This document shows, piece after piece, positions 18,895-27,802 of a stretch of DNA of 64,000 nucleotides; the stretch's first letter is position 1, and every line of letters begins with the position of its first letter. The DNA lies in the NCBI GenBank assembly GCA_016707785.1, contig JADJGZ010000012.1, positions 1-64,000 of the forward strand. Reading direction: 5' to 3'. The DNA is from Bacteroidales bacterium (GTDB lineage: Bacteria > Bacteroidota > Bacteroidia > Bacteroidales > UBA4417). The notes below the pieces were generated by a model that did no database searches, had not been told where the DNA came from, and saw nothing but the letters and a program-made list of their open reading frames with translations. A program made the position numbers and the translations under genes.

Positions 18895-20250
18895 TTATTC
18901 CTGTATAAGATTATACCTTTCAATCTTAGCGTTTAAAGTAGGCCTGGTAATATCGAGATACCTGGCTGCTTCTACTTTATTCCACTTCAGTTCATCCAGA
19001 ACCCTTTTGATATGGAATTTCTCAAGGTCCGCAAGTGTTTTGTAATGAGAATCAATGCTACTATGGTCTACTACAGACTGACTTCTTGAAATTAAGGTAA
19101 TGTTCTCTTTCTCAAGCACATCTGTTTTCGACATTACAATGGCTTGAAGGATCGTATTTTCGAGTTCCCTAACATTTCCTTGCCATTCATGTTCCTGCAG
19201 CAGTTCAATAACTCCATCACCAATCTTTACTACACTCTTGTTAAATCGCTTATTGAGTTTGTGGAGGAAATGGATAACCAGATCCCTGATATCATCTTTT
19301 CTCTCCCTGAGAGGAGGAAGGTTGATGGTGAATACTTTTAAACGGTAATAGAGGTCTTCGCGGAATTTCCCTTGTTTAATCAGCTCTTCCAGGTCCTTGT
19401 TGGTAGCTGCTATAATCCGGGCTTTCATTGGAACTGTTGCTTCACCACCTACTTTTTCAAATTCCAGTTCCTGGATAACACGTAATAATTTAACCTGGGT
19501 ATTCAGTGAAATTTCACTGATTTCGTCGAGGAAAATAGTTCCTTCACCTGCCAGTTCAAATTTCCCGCTTTTATCACGTATAGAACCGGTAAATGAACCT
19601 TTAACGTGGCCGAATAATTCACTTTCCAGTAATGATTCAGTAAGAGCACTGCAGTTTACAATGACCAGTGGTTTTTCACGGGTGATGCCACTAAAATGGA
19701 TCAGGCGGGCTATCAATTCTTTCCCTGTCCCTGTTTCCCCCTGGATCATTACATTCACCTTATTCATGGAAATACGCCCGATATTCTTGAAGATTTCCTT
19801 CATCTGGGGTGTTTTGCCAACAAGCAGGTTATCAACTAATACGGTAGAAATGTCATCCGGGATCACCTCATTCAGGCTACTGCTCACCTTAACTGAATTA
19901 AGGGCATCTCTGACAACTGTTTTAAGATGGGAAGATTTAACCGGTTTTTCCAGGTAATCGAAGGCTCCCATCTGAATGGATTTGATGGTCAGCCCAACAT
20001 CTCCAAAACCTGTTAACAGAATAACCGGCAGATTACTTTTGATTTTTCGGACTTCAAGCATCACTTCCAGGCCATTGATCCCCGGCATCAGGTAATCAGT
20101 GATTACCACGTCCGGACTCTCCCTCCTAACGGTAGCCACTCCGCTTTCACCATCCACAGCTTCGAATAAGATATAGCCTTCTTTCTTTAGTGTTTCCCGC
20201 ATTATCTGGCGGTTCCACTCATCATCATCAATAATCAGTATTTTGTCCAT
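18895..20250 (-). CDS. sigma-54-dependent response regulator (NtrC/AtoC family)
   Basis: This is 451 residues long with three domains. The receiver (1-118) has the acidic pocket DDD at 8-10, phospho-acceptor D52 ('ITDYLMPG') and K102. The AAA+ activator (about 143-375) has Walker A GETGTGKE at 171-178 and Walker B 'GTIFLDE' at 237-243. The sigma-54 contact loop reads GSFTGS (218-223) instead of GAFTGA. A Fis-type helix-turn-helix (about 407-451) includes 'EAARYLDITRPTLNAKI'. It activates sigma-54 promoters when phosphorylated. No partner kinase lies next to it. It is convergent with the usher gene, and two sigma-54-like elements lie upstream of DUF4402 genes, so it is a good candidate regulator of that locus (inference). 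Confidence 0.93.
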   Translation of the reverse strand: MDKILIIDDDEWNRQIMRETLKKEGYILFEAVDGESGVATVRRESPDVVITDYLMPGINGLEVMLEVRKIKSNLPVILLTGFGDVGLTIKSIQMGAFDYLEKPVKSSHLKTVVRDALNSVKVSSSLNEVIPDDISTVLVDNLLVGKTPQMKEIFKNIGRISMNKVNVMIQGETGTGKELIARLIHFSGITREKPLVIVNCSALTESLLESELFGHVKGSFTGSIRDKSGKFELAGEGTIFLDEISEISLNTQVKLLRVIQELEFEKVGGEATVPMKARIIAATNKDLEELIKQGKFREDLYYRLKVFTINLPPLRERKDDIRDLVIHFLHKLNKRFNKSVVKIGDGVIELLQEHEWQGNVRELENTILQAIVMSKTDVLEKENITLISRSQSVVDHSSIDSHYKTLADLEKFHIKRVLDELKWNKVEAARYLDITRPTLNAKIERYNLIQE

Positions 20251-20338
20251 ATCACCCGAATTTGTGAGTTAATTGGTTAATTTGTGTGGAGAATCATTAT
20301 ATAGTTGAATGACAATCAGGTACAATACTTACATTCCA

Positions 20339-20366
20339 CAAATATAATGAAAATTGATTTTTCAAA
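20339..20366 (-). promoter_or_regulatory. candidate promoter for the sigma-54 activator gene
   Basis: On the minus strand, TTTG (20366-20363) and TATATTTG (20346-20339) are 16 bases apart. They match the Bacteroidota -33/-7 pattern with a short spacer. The start codon is about 89 bases downstream. Confidence 0.4.
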
Positions 20367-20412
20367 CATCCTTTTTTCAAAGCATTTCTTGACATTGATG
20401 AATGTAGTGTGT

Positions 20413-20445
20413 AATAAAACAAGAAGGGCCTCCAATGGAAGCCCT
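20413..20445 (-). terminator. terminator after the MmpS-like gene
   Basis: On the minus strand there is a GGGC...GCCC-based stem (20444-20441 with 20429-20426, extended inwards by GG/CC pairs). It is followed by TTCTTGTTTTATT. Confidence 0.7.
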
Positions 20446-20465
20446 CTCTAGCATAAAGCGTTTGT

Positions 20466-20789
20466 TCAGCTTAAACAACCACCCGTCAGTGCAAGGGCGA
20501 AATCGCCATTAACGGTGGATTCTTTAAATACTTTTCCTTGATAAATAATTTTAACATGCACTTCAGCATCAGGCTGATTTGATTGTGCGGAAAAATAAAC
20601 ATAGTCCCCATCATGAGCGATAAAGCTATGATGCCAGTGCTTTTTGGCATGTGCGATCTGGTTTGTGACATCATCATTGCTTTTGTAAGTGATATTATAA
20701 TCGCTTGCAGAACCTGAAAGGATAAACTTAACTTTCCCTTCCTTGTGATGATGTTTCAGGGCTTTGAAAATACTAAAAGATGTATTCAT
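20466..20789 (-). CDS. small MmpS-like beta-rich protein, His-rich
   Basis: This is a 107-residue protein with no signal peptide or membrane segment. The pattern 'VKFILSGSASDYNITYKSND', 'DGDYVYFSAQSN', 'AEVHVKIIYQGKVFKESTVNGDFALA' resembles the C-terminal beta-sandwich of MmpS-type proteins, though here it stands alone and appears cytoplasmic. Histidines are concentrated at two places (KHHHKEG and HAKKHWHHSF), and the protein ends in Gly-Gly-Cys-Leu-Ser. Its own terminator follows, and it has no obvious operon partner. The family call is moderate and the function is unknown. Confidence 0.6.
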   Translation of the reverse strand: MNTSFSIFKALKHHHKEGKVKFILSGSASDYNITYKSNDDVTNQIAHAKKHWHHSFIAHDGDYVYFSAQSNQPDAEVHVKIIYQGKVFKESTVNGDFALALTGGCLS

Positions 20790-20869
20790 AATTGTCCCGG
20801 TTTTACATTAAAGATAGGGAATTATGAAGGCAAAAGCAAGGGGCTCGGAAAACTAAAGTTTGTCTTAAA

Positions 20870-20893
20870 ATAAAAAAGGAGGGAAGACCCTCC
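20870..20893 (-). terminator. terminator of the atpDC operon
   Basis: On the minus strand there is GGAGGG-TCTT-CCCTCC (20893-20878), followed by TTTTTTA. Confidence 0.9.
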
Positions 20894-20919
20894 AGTAATG
20901 CTTTAATCCTTTGTAATTC

Positions 20920-21156
20920 CTATTCTGCAAGAATAAGAATCTTGTTTTTTAGTACTTCAACAACACCCCCGTTCACTTCAAAGAATTGTACCTGATTTTG
21001 CAAATCAATGAGTTTGATTTTACCTTTTTTAAGAACGGAGATGAGTGGGGCATGATTATTCATTATTTCAAATGAACCATCGAGTCCCGGAAGTTGGGCC
21101 AGGCTAATCTCACCGGTGAAAATGGTGGTATCAGGGGTAACAATTTCTATTGTCAT
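20920..21156 (-). CDS. atpC: ATP synthase F1 epsilon subunit (short form)
   Basis: This 78-residue protein matches the N-terminal beta-sandwich of epsilon: 'MTIEIVTPDTTIFTGEISLAQLPG', 'FEIMNNHAPLISVLKKG'. The C-terminal helical hairpin found in E. coli epsilon (about 138 residues) is absent, as is common in Bacteroidota. Autoinhibition by that domain is therefore not expected. It is 44 bases downstream of atpD and shares its terminator. The rest of the F1Fo operon is not in the window, so the ATP synthase genes are split. Confidence 0.95.
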   Translation of the reverse strand: MTIEIVTPDTTIFTGEISLAQLPGLDGSFEIMNNHAPLISVLKKGKIKLIDLQNQVQFFEVNGGVVEVLKNKILILAE

Positions 21157-21200
21157 GTACTAAACTTACTGGGATAAAATGATGATGTTTATTTTGAACT

Positions 21201-22706
21201 TTATTGTCCTGCCAGCATCTTTTTGCCTTTTTCAATAGCTTCTTCAATTGTACCAACCAGGTTAAAAGCTGATTCCGGATACTCATCAACTTCTCCATCA
21301 AGGATCATTTTAAATCCTTTGATGGTATCTTCGATGGAAACGAAAGTCCCGGGGATACCGGTAAACTGGGTGGCAACAAAGAAAGGCTGTGAAAGGAAAC
21401 GTTGAACGCGACGAGCCCTTGATACAACGAGTTTATCTTCGTCGGATAACTCATCCATACCAAGAATGGCAATAATATCCTGGAGTTCTTTATAGCGCTG
21501 AAGGATGGCTTTTACACGCTGTGCTGTATTATAATGTTCTTCTCCTACAACTTCCGGGGAAAGGATACGTGAAGTAGAATCAAGCGGGTCAACTGCAGGA
21601 TAAATACCTAATTCGGAGATCTTACGGCTTAATACGGTAGTAGCATCAAGATGCGCAAAGGTTGTAGCAGGAGCGGGGTCAGTAAGGTCATCAGCAGGTA
21701 CATAGATAGCCTGAACTGAAGTAATGGAACCTCTTTTGGTTGAGGTGATACGTTCCTGCATCAAACCCATTTCAGTAGCCAGTGTAGGTTGGTAACCTAC
21801 TGCAGAAGGCATACGGCCAAGTAAAGCTGATACTTCAGATCCGGCCTGGGTAAAGCGGAAAATATTATCTACAAAGAAAAGAATATCACGGCCACCACTT
21901 TTTTCATCTCCGTCACGGAAATACTCTGCCATCGTTAAGCCTGAGAGAGCAACACGTGCACGTGCTCCGGGGGGCTCATTCATCTGTCCGAACACAAGAG
22001 TAGCCTGTGATTCAACAAGTTCCTTAGGATCAACCTTCGAAAGGTCCCATCCACCTTTTTCCATATCTTCGAGGAATTCATGACCATATTTAATAACTCC
22101 TGATTCGATCATTTCCCTTAATAAGTCATTTCCCTCACGGGTTCGTTCACCAACACCTGCAAAAACGGAAAGCCCGGAATAACTTTTTGCAATATTATTG
22201 ATGAGTTCCATGATAATAACGGTCTTTCCAACACCGGCACCACCGAATAATCCAATCTTACCCCCTTTAGCATAAGGCTCAATAAGGTCAATAACCTTGA
22301 TTCCGGTATAAAGGACTTCTTTGGTTGTAGTGAGGTTCTCAAATTTTGGCGGATCCCTGTGGATACTGTATTCCTTTTCACGTGACACAGGTTGAAGACC
22401 ATCAATGGCATCACCAATCACATTAAATAATCGGCCTTTCACATAATCTCCCACAGGCATTGAAATAGTTTTTCCTGTAGCAACTACTTCCATACCACGA
22501 CTCAATCCATCAGTTGAATCCATCGCGATGGTACGAATGGTATTTTCACCGGTATCCTGCTGGCATTCCAGAACAATAATATTACCAGTGGTACCTGTAA
22601 CAGTAAGTGCATCATAAATGTTGGGAAGGGGAACATTTTCATCAAAAGTTACATCCACAACGGGGCCGATAATCTGAGAGATTTTGCCGACAATCTTTTC
22701 TGACAT
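21201..22706 (-). CDS. atpD: ATP synthase F1 beta subunit
   Basis: This 501-residue protein is the catalytic subunit of F1, making ATP from ADP and phosphate on the cytoplasmic face of the membrane complex. It shows the P-loop GGAGVGKT, 'GERTREGNDL', 'FVDNIFRFTQAGSEVSALLGRMPSAVGYQPTLATEMG' and 'SRILSPEVVGEEHY'. The length is normal for Bacteroidota. It forms an atpD-atpC pair, and a good promoter lies 20 bases upstream. Confidence 0.98.
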   Translation of the reverse strand: MSEKIVGKISQIIGPVVDVTFDENVPLPNIYDALTVTGTTGNIIVLECQQDTGENTIRTIAMDSTDGLSRGMEVVATGKTISMPVGDYVKGRLFNVIGDAIDGLQPVSREKEYSIHRDPPKFENLTTTKEVLYTGIKVIDLIEPYAKGGKIGLFGGAGVGKTVIIMELINNIAKSYSGLSVFAGVGERTREGNDLLREMIESGVIKYGHEFLEDMEKGGWDLSKVDPKELVESQATLVFGQMNEPPGARARVALSGLTMAEYFRDGDEKSGGRDILFFVDNIFRFTQAGSEVSALLGRMPSAVGYQPTLATEMGLMQERITSTKRGSITSVQAIYVPADDLTDPAPATTFAHLDATTVLSRKISELGIYPAVDPLDSTSRILSPEVVGEEHYNTAQRVKAILQRYKELQDIIAILGMDELSDEDKLVVSRARRVQRFLSQPFFVATQFTGIPGTFVSIEDTIKGFKMILDGEVDEYPESAFNLVGTIEEAIEKGKKMLAGQ

Positions 22707-22725
22707 AAGTAATTGGTTTAAAACG

Positions 22726-22756
22726 CAAATTTAAGAAACTTCCGATATGTAACAAT
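22726..22756 (-). promoter_or_regulatory. candidate promoter of atpDC
   Basis: On the minus strand, ATTG (22756-22753), a 19-base spacer, then TAAATTTG (22733-22726). This matches the Bacteroidota -33 (TTTG) and -7 (TAnnTTTG) elements at the preferred spacing. Confidence 0.55.
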
Positions 22757-22842
22757 GCCGATATTTAAAATGATTCAAAACAGTAATGAAAATAATCATC
22801 AGAATATCAGATTTTCAGGGCAGTAGTATAAATGGTACATAT

Positions 22843-22871
22843 AAAAAACCCATGAATCAGGGACTCATGGG
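22843..22871 (-). terminator. terminator of the ileS-dksA-lspA cluster
   Basis: On the minus strand CCCATGA...TCATGGG forms a 7-bp stem with a 9-base loop (22871-22849), followed directly by TTTTTT. Confidence 0.85.
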
Positions 22872-22899
22872 CAAATATGGTTTGATTTGAAGATCAATC

Positions 22900-23586
22900 T
22901 TATTTTTCCGGAAGGGTGGGTTCCTGGTTGTCCTCAGCTGTTTCGGACACATTGCCTTGTTCTGTTTCGCCTGGAGTCTCATCCACTTTATGCACCTGGA
23001 AGAAACTCCTTTGGAAAACGATCAGGCTAAGCACACCTGTTGTGATGGCTGAATCAGCAACATTGAAAACAGGTCTGAAGAAAAGAAAAGGCTGTCCTCC
23101 CCAAAAAGGAACCCAGGAAGGGTATGTACCTTCAAGAATTGGAAAGTAAAACATGTCTACTACCTTTCCATGCAGGAAAGTGCTATAGCCTCCTTCGGCA
23201 GGGAATAAACGGGCTACATTAAAATAGCTGCTTTCGCTGAAAATCACTCCATAAAAAGCACTATCAAGGATATTACCAATAGCTCCGGCAAGGATCAGGG
23301 AGAAACAGGCAATCAGGCCAAATTTCTCCTTTTTCTTAGTGAGATGGTAAATATATCCTATGAGAAAAAAAACTGCAATTATTCTGAATAAACTTAAAAA
23401 CAGCTTTCCATAGTCGCCGGCAAACTGCATACCAAATGCCATCCCATTATTTTCAGTGAAATGGATGATAGCCCAGTTTCCGGCCATTCTGATCTCTTCA
23501 CCCAACATCATATGAGTCTTGATCCAGATTTTAACAATCTGATCAACTAAAAGGATCATAAAGACGATAAGCAATGATTTCTTCAA
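22900..23586 (-). CDS. lspA: lipoprotein signal peptidase (signal peptidase II)
   Basis: This 228-residue inner-membrane aspartyl protease removes the signal peptide from diacylglyceryl-modified prolipoproteins. Four hydrophobic segments are visible. The two catalytic Asp lie in 'AGAIGNILDSAFYG' and 'FNVADSAITTG'. 'ENNGMAFGM' is the conserved N-terminal box. The C-terminal ~40 residues are an acidic Glu/Gln/Pro-rich tail longer than in E. coli, as in other Bacteroidota. It starts 9 bases after dksA and ends the ileS-dksA-lspA cluster. Confidence 0.96.
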   Translation of the reverse strand: MKKSLLIVFMILLVDQIVKIWIKTHMMLGEEIRMAGNWAIIHFTENNGMAFGMQFAGDYGKLFLSLFRIIAVFFLIGYIYHLTKKKEKFGLIACFSLILAGAIGNILDSAFYGVIFSESSYFNVARLFPAEGGYSTFLHGKVVDMFYFPILEGTYPSWVPFWGGQPFLFFRPVFNVADSAITTGVLSLIVFQRSFFQVHKVDETPGETEQGNVSETAEDNQEPTLPEK

Positions 23587-23595
23587 AGCCAGTAC

Positions 23596-23997
23596 TTATT
23601 TCTGGTTAAGCTTGGCTTCAATACTCAGAGTTGCATGTGGCACCGAACGTAAGCGTTCCTTGGAAATTAATTTGCCGGTTGCACGACAGATACCATATGT
23701 TTTATTCTCAATCCTGACAAGGGCATTCTCCAGATTTTGGATAAACTTTTCCTGGCGGGATGCTAATCTGGCATTTTCTTCTTTTGACATTACCTGGTAA
23801 CCTTCTTCAAGCACTTTAAAAGTAGGTGAAGTGTCCATGATATCATGGTCATTACTATTGGTATAGGCTTCAGTCAGGAGTTGAAGATCACGACGAGCCT
23901 TATCAAGTTTATCGAGAATGATTAGCCGAAACTCTTCCAGTTCTTCATCTGCGTACCTGTTATATACTCTTTCCTCTTTTACTTCATCCTCTTTCAT
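23596..23997 (-). CDS. DksA/TraR family protein with degenerate zinc finger
   Basis: This is a 133-residue protein. Residues 1-90 are charged and helical (coiled-coil type, 'DEELEEFRLIILDKLDKARRDLQLL'). The globular end 'YGICRATGKLISKERLRSVPHATLSI' corresponds to the DksA/TraR C4 zinc finger but keeps only one of the four Cys. DksA-like proteins bind the RNA polymerase secondary channel and tune transcription with ppGpp. The single-Cys form is usual in Bacteroidota, so it probably folds without zinc (inference). It sits between ileS and lspA in the expected order. Confidence 0.88.
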   Translation of the reverse strand: MKEDEVKEERVYNRYADEELEEFRLIILDKLDKARRDLQLLTEAYTNSNDHDIMDTSPTFKVLEEGYQVMSKEENARLASRQEKFIQNLENALVRIENKTYGICRATGKLISKERLRSVPHATLSIEAKLNQK

Positions 23998-24062
23998 ATG
24001 CTGGGGGGTATTAATCTTAGTTATTTCTGCTTCAATTATTATCTGGTTAAACGAACAAAGTG

Positions 24063-27000
24063 TTAACTTGTTCTATTAATTACTACTCTTATGGAAATGT
24101 CATCAGTCAGCTCAATAATTTCCTGGCCGTTTTCATTTCCGGGGGTAAAGATTTCGAGACTTTCGCAAAGGGTTTCCGAGCAAATATAGTTATAATTATG
24201 GGCAATGGCTGATTCTATTGAATCGATTTTTTCAATCTTCAGACTGATTTTATCGGTAACGTCAAAGCCCTTGTCCTTGCGGAGGTTCTGAATCCTATTG
24301 ACAAGCTCCCGGGCAATCCCTTCTTCTATCAATTGAGGGGTGAGGGTGATATCAAGTGCTACTGTGAGAGTACCCTGATTTGCCACAACCCAGCCTGGAA
24401 TATCTTCTGTTATGATGTCAACATCTGAAATCAGGATTTCAATATCATCACCCTGGATTTGAAGCTGATATTTTGAATCTTTCTCAATCTGGTTGATTTG
24501 TTCCTGAGTGAAGCCTGACAATGCAGCTGCTATATCTTTCATATACTTGCCATACTTCGGACCCAGGGTTTTGAAGTTGGCTTTGATCTTCTTTACCATG
24601 AAGCCAGCTGATTCGGAGAGGTATTCGATCTCTTTCACATTGACTTCTGAACTAATAAGGTTGCTTACCTTCTCCATCTGTGCCTGGAATTCCTCACCGG
24701 ACACAGGAATCAATATCTTCTGCAAGGGTTGGCGTACCCGAAGATTGGTTTTCTTACGTAAACTCAATACCATGCTGGAAATCTCCTGGGCATATTCCAT
24801 CCTTTCTTCCAGCTGCTTATCAATCATGCTTTTATCAGCAACCGGAAAATCGGAAAGATGAACCGAAGTAAAAGGCTCCAGTTTGCTCATTCCATTCAGA
24901 TCAATAAATAACCGGTCAGCAAAGAACGGAGCAATAGGTGATGCAAGTTTAGCAATGGTTAACAGACAACGATAAAGTGTCTGATAGGCTGAAATTTTAT
25001 CATTTGAATACTCACCTTTCCAGAAACGCCTGCGCGACAGCCTTACATACCAGTTACTGAGATGGGCATCTACAAAATCAGCAATAAAACGCCCGGCCTT
25101 GGTTGGCTCATAATCGGCATAAGCTTCATCCACATTTAAGATCAGGGAATTGAGCTCTGATAAAATCCAACGATCGATTTCAGGGCGTTCGGTAAAAGGA
25201 ACTTCCGGTTCTGAATAGCTGAATTTATCGATGTTGGCATACAATGCGAAGAAACTGTAAGTGTTGTGGAGTGTACCGAAAAATTTACGCTGCACTTCAG
25301 CAATTCCTTCAAGGTCGAACTTAAGATTGTCCCAGGGCTGAGCATTGGTGATCATATACCAGCGGGTGGCATCAGGACCGTATTTCTCAAGTGTCTGGAA
25401 CGGATCTACAGCATTTCCCAGCCTCTTGCTCATCTTGTTTCCATTTTTATCAAGAACGAGCCCATTCGAAACAACTGTTTTAAAAGCAACAGAATCAAAA
25501 GCAAGGGTTCCGATTGCATGCAGGGTATAAAACCATCCCCGGGTCTGATCAACACCTTCTGCAATAAAGTCAGCAGGGAAATATTCTTCAAGTTCAGCTT
25601 TACGCTCAAAAGGATAGTGGAATTGTGCATAAGGCATCGCCCCGGAGTCAAACCAAACATCAATCAGGTCCTGCTCGCGGAACATTTTCTTTCCAGTTGG
25701 GGAAACCAGGACGATGTCATCAACATAAGGCCTGTGAAGGTCAAATCGGTTATAGTTTTCGGAGCTGTTATCCCCCGGAATGAAATCTGCTAATGGGCTA
25801 TTTTGCATAAAACCGGCAAGGATCGATTTTTCAATCTCGCCCTTTAGCTGCTCAACAGATTCAATACAAAGTTCTTCTTCACGGTCCTCACTAACCCAGA
25901 TGGGTAGCGGGGTCCCCCAATAACGTGAACGGGAAAGATTCCAGTCGTTGAGGTTCTCCAGCCAGTTGCCAAACCGGCCGGTCCCGGTGGATTCCGGCTT
26001 CCAGTTAATTGTTTTATTTAGCTCTATCATCCTGTCCTTGAGAGCTGTGCTACGTACAAACCAGCTGTCTAATGGATAATAAAGGATAGGTTTATCAGTA
26101 CGCCAGCAATGAGGATAGGAGTGTTCGTATTTTTCTGTCTTGAAGGCTCTGTTTTCCTTTTTCAATTTTACGATAATGTCAATATCCACGTTTTCAAACT
26201 TAAGTGGATCATTATCGTTCATATATTCATTCTTTACATATCTGCCAGCAAATTCACCCATTTCTTCGGTGAATCTTCCCTGCTTGTCGACTAAGGTCAG
26301 GGCACCGATGCCATTCAGTTTGGCTACTTTAAAGTCGTCGGCACCAAAACTTGGGGCAATATGTACAATACCTGTTCCATCTTCAGTGGTAACAAAATCA
26401 GCTGTTACAACCAGGAAAGCATCTCCTGTTTCGGGCTGGGCATAAGGAAGTAACTGCTCATAGCGCAATCCGGCCAATTCTGATCCCTTAAATTCAGCAA
26501 GTATTGAGTAAGGGATAGCTTTTGAGCCGGGTTCATAATCTTCAATCCGCAATTCAGCATTTTTTTCAGGGAAATATTTGCCAAATAAGGGTTTTGCAAG
26601 GACTAATCTTACAGGGAGGTGTGTATATGGATTGAAGGTCCTGACCAGTACATAATCAATATCTTTTCCGACAGCAAGTGCTGTATTGGAAGGCAGTGTC
26701 CATGGGGTTGTTGTCCATGCAAGAATGAAAGTATCAGCTTCCTCTTCATGGATCAATGTTGAAATTAAGGGATGATTGAAATCCTTACGAACCTTAAACT
26801 GGGCAACAACTGTATTGTCTTTAACATCACGATAACAGCCGGGTTGGTTCAGTTCATGTGTGCTGAGGCCTGTACCGGCAGCAGGTGAATAGGGTTGAAT
26901 GGTGTAACCCTTATACAGCAATCCTTTCTTGTAAAGTTGTGCCAGGAGGTACCAGCAGGTTTCAATATAGGTGTTATCAAAAGTGATATACGGATTCTTA

Positions 27001-27437
27001 AGATCAACCCAATACCCGATTTTCAGGGTAAGGTCATCCCACAGATCCTTGTATTTCATTACTTCCTGGCGACAGGCTTTATTGTAATCGTCAACACTGA
27101 TTTTCTTCCCGATATCTTCCTTTGTAATGCCTAATGTTTTTTCAACTGCTATTTCTATAGGAAGTCCGTGGGTATCCCAACCGGCTTTTCTTTCTACATA
27201 ATACCCTTTCAATGTTTTATAGCGGCAGAAAATATCCTTGATTGCTCTGGCCATCACATGATGAATACCCGGGATTCCATTAGCTGATGGGGGTCCTTCA
27301 TAAAACACATAAGGAGAATGATTACGCCGGTTTTCAAGACTCTGTTCGAAAATATGATTTTCGGTCCAGAAGTCCAGTATCTCATTCCCAATTCGAGTAA
27401 GACTAAGTTGCTTATATTCAGGATATTTATGACCCAT
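24063..27437 (-). CDS. ileS: isoleucyl-tRNA synthetase
   Basis: This class I synthetase charges tRNA-Ile and has a CP1 editing domain. The product is 1124 residues from the ATG at 27437 (MGHKYPEYKQL). A longer frame from 27497 adds 20 residues but contains a TAnnTTTG-type -7 element inside it, so the shorter start is preferred. The HIGH motif appears as 'NGIPGIHHVMAR' and KMSKS as 'NGNKMSKRLGN'. 'WDTHGLPIE' and the C-terminal anticodon-binding region with 'NLRVRQPL' are typical of the long bacterial/eukaryote-like IleRS type. It is first gene of the ileS-dksA-lspA cluster. Confidence 0.97.
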   Translation of the reverse strand: MGHKYPEYKQLSLTRIGNEILDFWTENHIFEQSLENRRNHSPYVFYEGPPSANGIPGIHHVMARAIKDIFCRYKTLKGYYVERKAGWDTHGLPIEIAVEKTLGITKEDIGKKISVDDYNKACRQEVMKYKDLWDDLTLKIGYWVDLKNPYITFDNTYIETCWYLLAQLYKKGLLYKGYTIQPYSPAAGTGLSTHELNQPGCYRDVKDNTVVAQFKVRKDFNHPLISTLIHEEEADTFILAWTTTPWTLPSNTALAVGKDIDYVLVRTFNPYTHLPVRLVLAKPLFGKYFPEKNAELRIEDYEPGSKAIPYSILAEFKGSELAGLRYEQLLPYAQPETGDAFLVVTADFVTTEDGTGIVHIAPSFGADDFKVAKLNGIGALTLVDKQGRFTEEMGEFAGRYVKNEYMNDNDPLKFENVDIDIIVKLKKENRAFKTEKYEHSYPHCWRTDKPILYYPLDSWFVRSTALKDRMIELNKTINWKPESTGTGRFGNWLENLNDWNLSRSRYWGTPLPIWVSEDREEELCIESVEQLKGEIEKSILAGFMQNSPLADFIPGDNSSENYNRFDLHRPYVDDIVLVSPTGKKMFREQDLIDVWFDSGAMPYAQFHYPFERKAELEEYFPADFIAEGVDQTRGWFYTLHAIGTLAFDSVAFKTVVSNGLVLDKNGNKMSKRLGNAVDPFQTLEKYGPDATRWYMITNAQPWDNLKFDLEGIAEVQRKFFGTLHNTYSFFALYANIDKFSYSEPEVPFTERPEIDRWILSELNSLILNVDEAYADYEPTKAGRFIADFVDAHLSNWYVRLSRRRFWKGEYSNDKISAYQTLYRCLLTIAKLASPIAPFFADRLFIDLNGMSKLEPFTSVHLSDFPVADKSMIDKQLEERMEYAQEISSMVLSLRKKTNLRVRQPLQKILIPVSGEEFQAQMEKVSNLISSEVNVKEIEYLSESAGFMVKKIKANFKTLGPKYGKYMKDIAAALSGFTQEQINQIEKDSKYQLQIQGDDIEILISDVDIITEDIPGWVVANQGTLTVALDITLTPQLIEEGIARELVNRIQNLRKDKGFDVTDKISLKIEKIDSIESAIAHNYNYICSETLCESLEIFTPGNENGQEIIELTDDISIRVVINRTS

Positions 27438-27472
27438 TTCCAATCGTTTTGAGCAGTTTTTTAAAAAGTGTG

Positions 27473-27480
27473 CAAAGTTA
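27473..27480 (-). promoter_or_regulatory. -7 promoter element upstream of ileS
   Basis: TAACTTTG on the minus strand matches TAnnTTTG and lies 36 bases before the preferred ATG (27437). No clear TTTG -33 box is seen at the expected place, so this is a partial match. Confidence 0.35.
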
Positions 27481-27694
27481 AGAAAAATTTGATTCACATT
27501 AGGTACAGGTATCTTACGGATTTGAAACTCAATCCTTAAGTGTTAACTTTATAATATTTTCTATATACTGAATAATTATTTTTAGAAGAAATGCGGTTAA
27601 CAGTGCATCTTGAATTAAATGAAAGAAAAAAAACACTTGCTGCACACTAAAATCTATTGTAATTTAGTTCTTTCAAAACTAAAATTTATTTGCC

Positions 27695-27802
27695 ATGGGA
27701 AAGTCGATGGATAAAGAGAAAAAAGAAGAAAAGAAAAAGCCCGTCAAATCCTTAAAGGAAAAAAGGGCTGAAAAGAAAGAGAAAAAGGCCTCAAAAGGTT
27801 AA
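27695..27802 (+). CDS. 35-residue Lys/Glu-rich microprotein
   Basis: The short frame starts ATG GGA AAG and ends TAA at 27800-27802. The product begins MGKSMDKEKKEEKKKP and is almost entirely Lys, Glu, Ala and Ser, so it is strongly basic and probably unstructured or a single helix. A CTTG / TAATTTAG pair with a 20-base spacer (27636-27667) resembles a promoter about 28 bases upstream of the ATG. Similar tiny Lys-rich frames are common in Bacteroidota, but no function is known to me. Codon choice and start context support translation; proof is lacking. Confidence 0.55.
   Translation: MGKSMDKEKKEEKKKPVKSLKEKRAEKKEKKASKG

Noticed and set aside
25266..25793. 175-codon plus-strand frame inside ileS
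   Set aside because: It lies antisense to a highly conserved synthetase and shows no family features.
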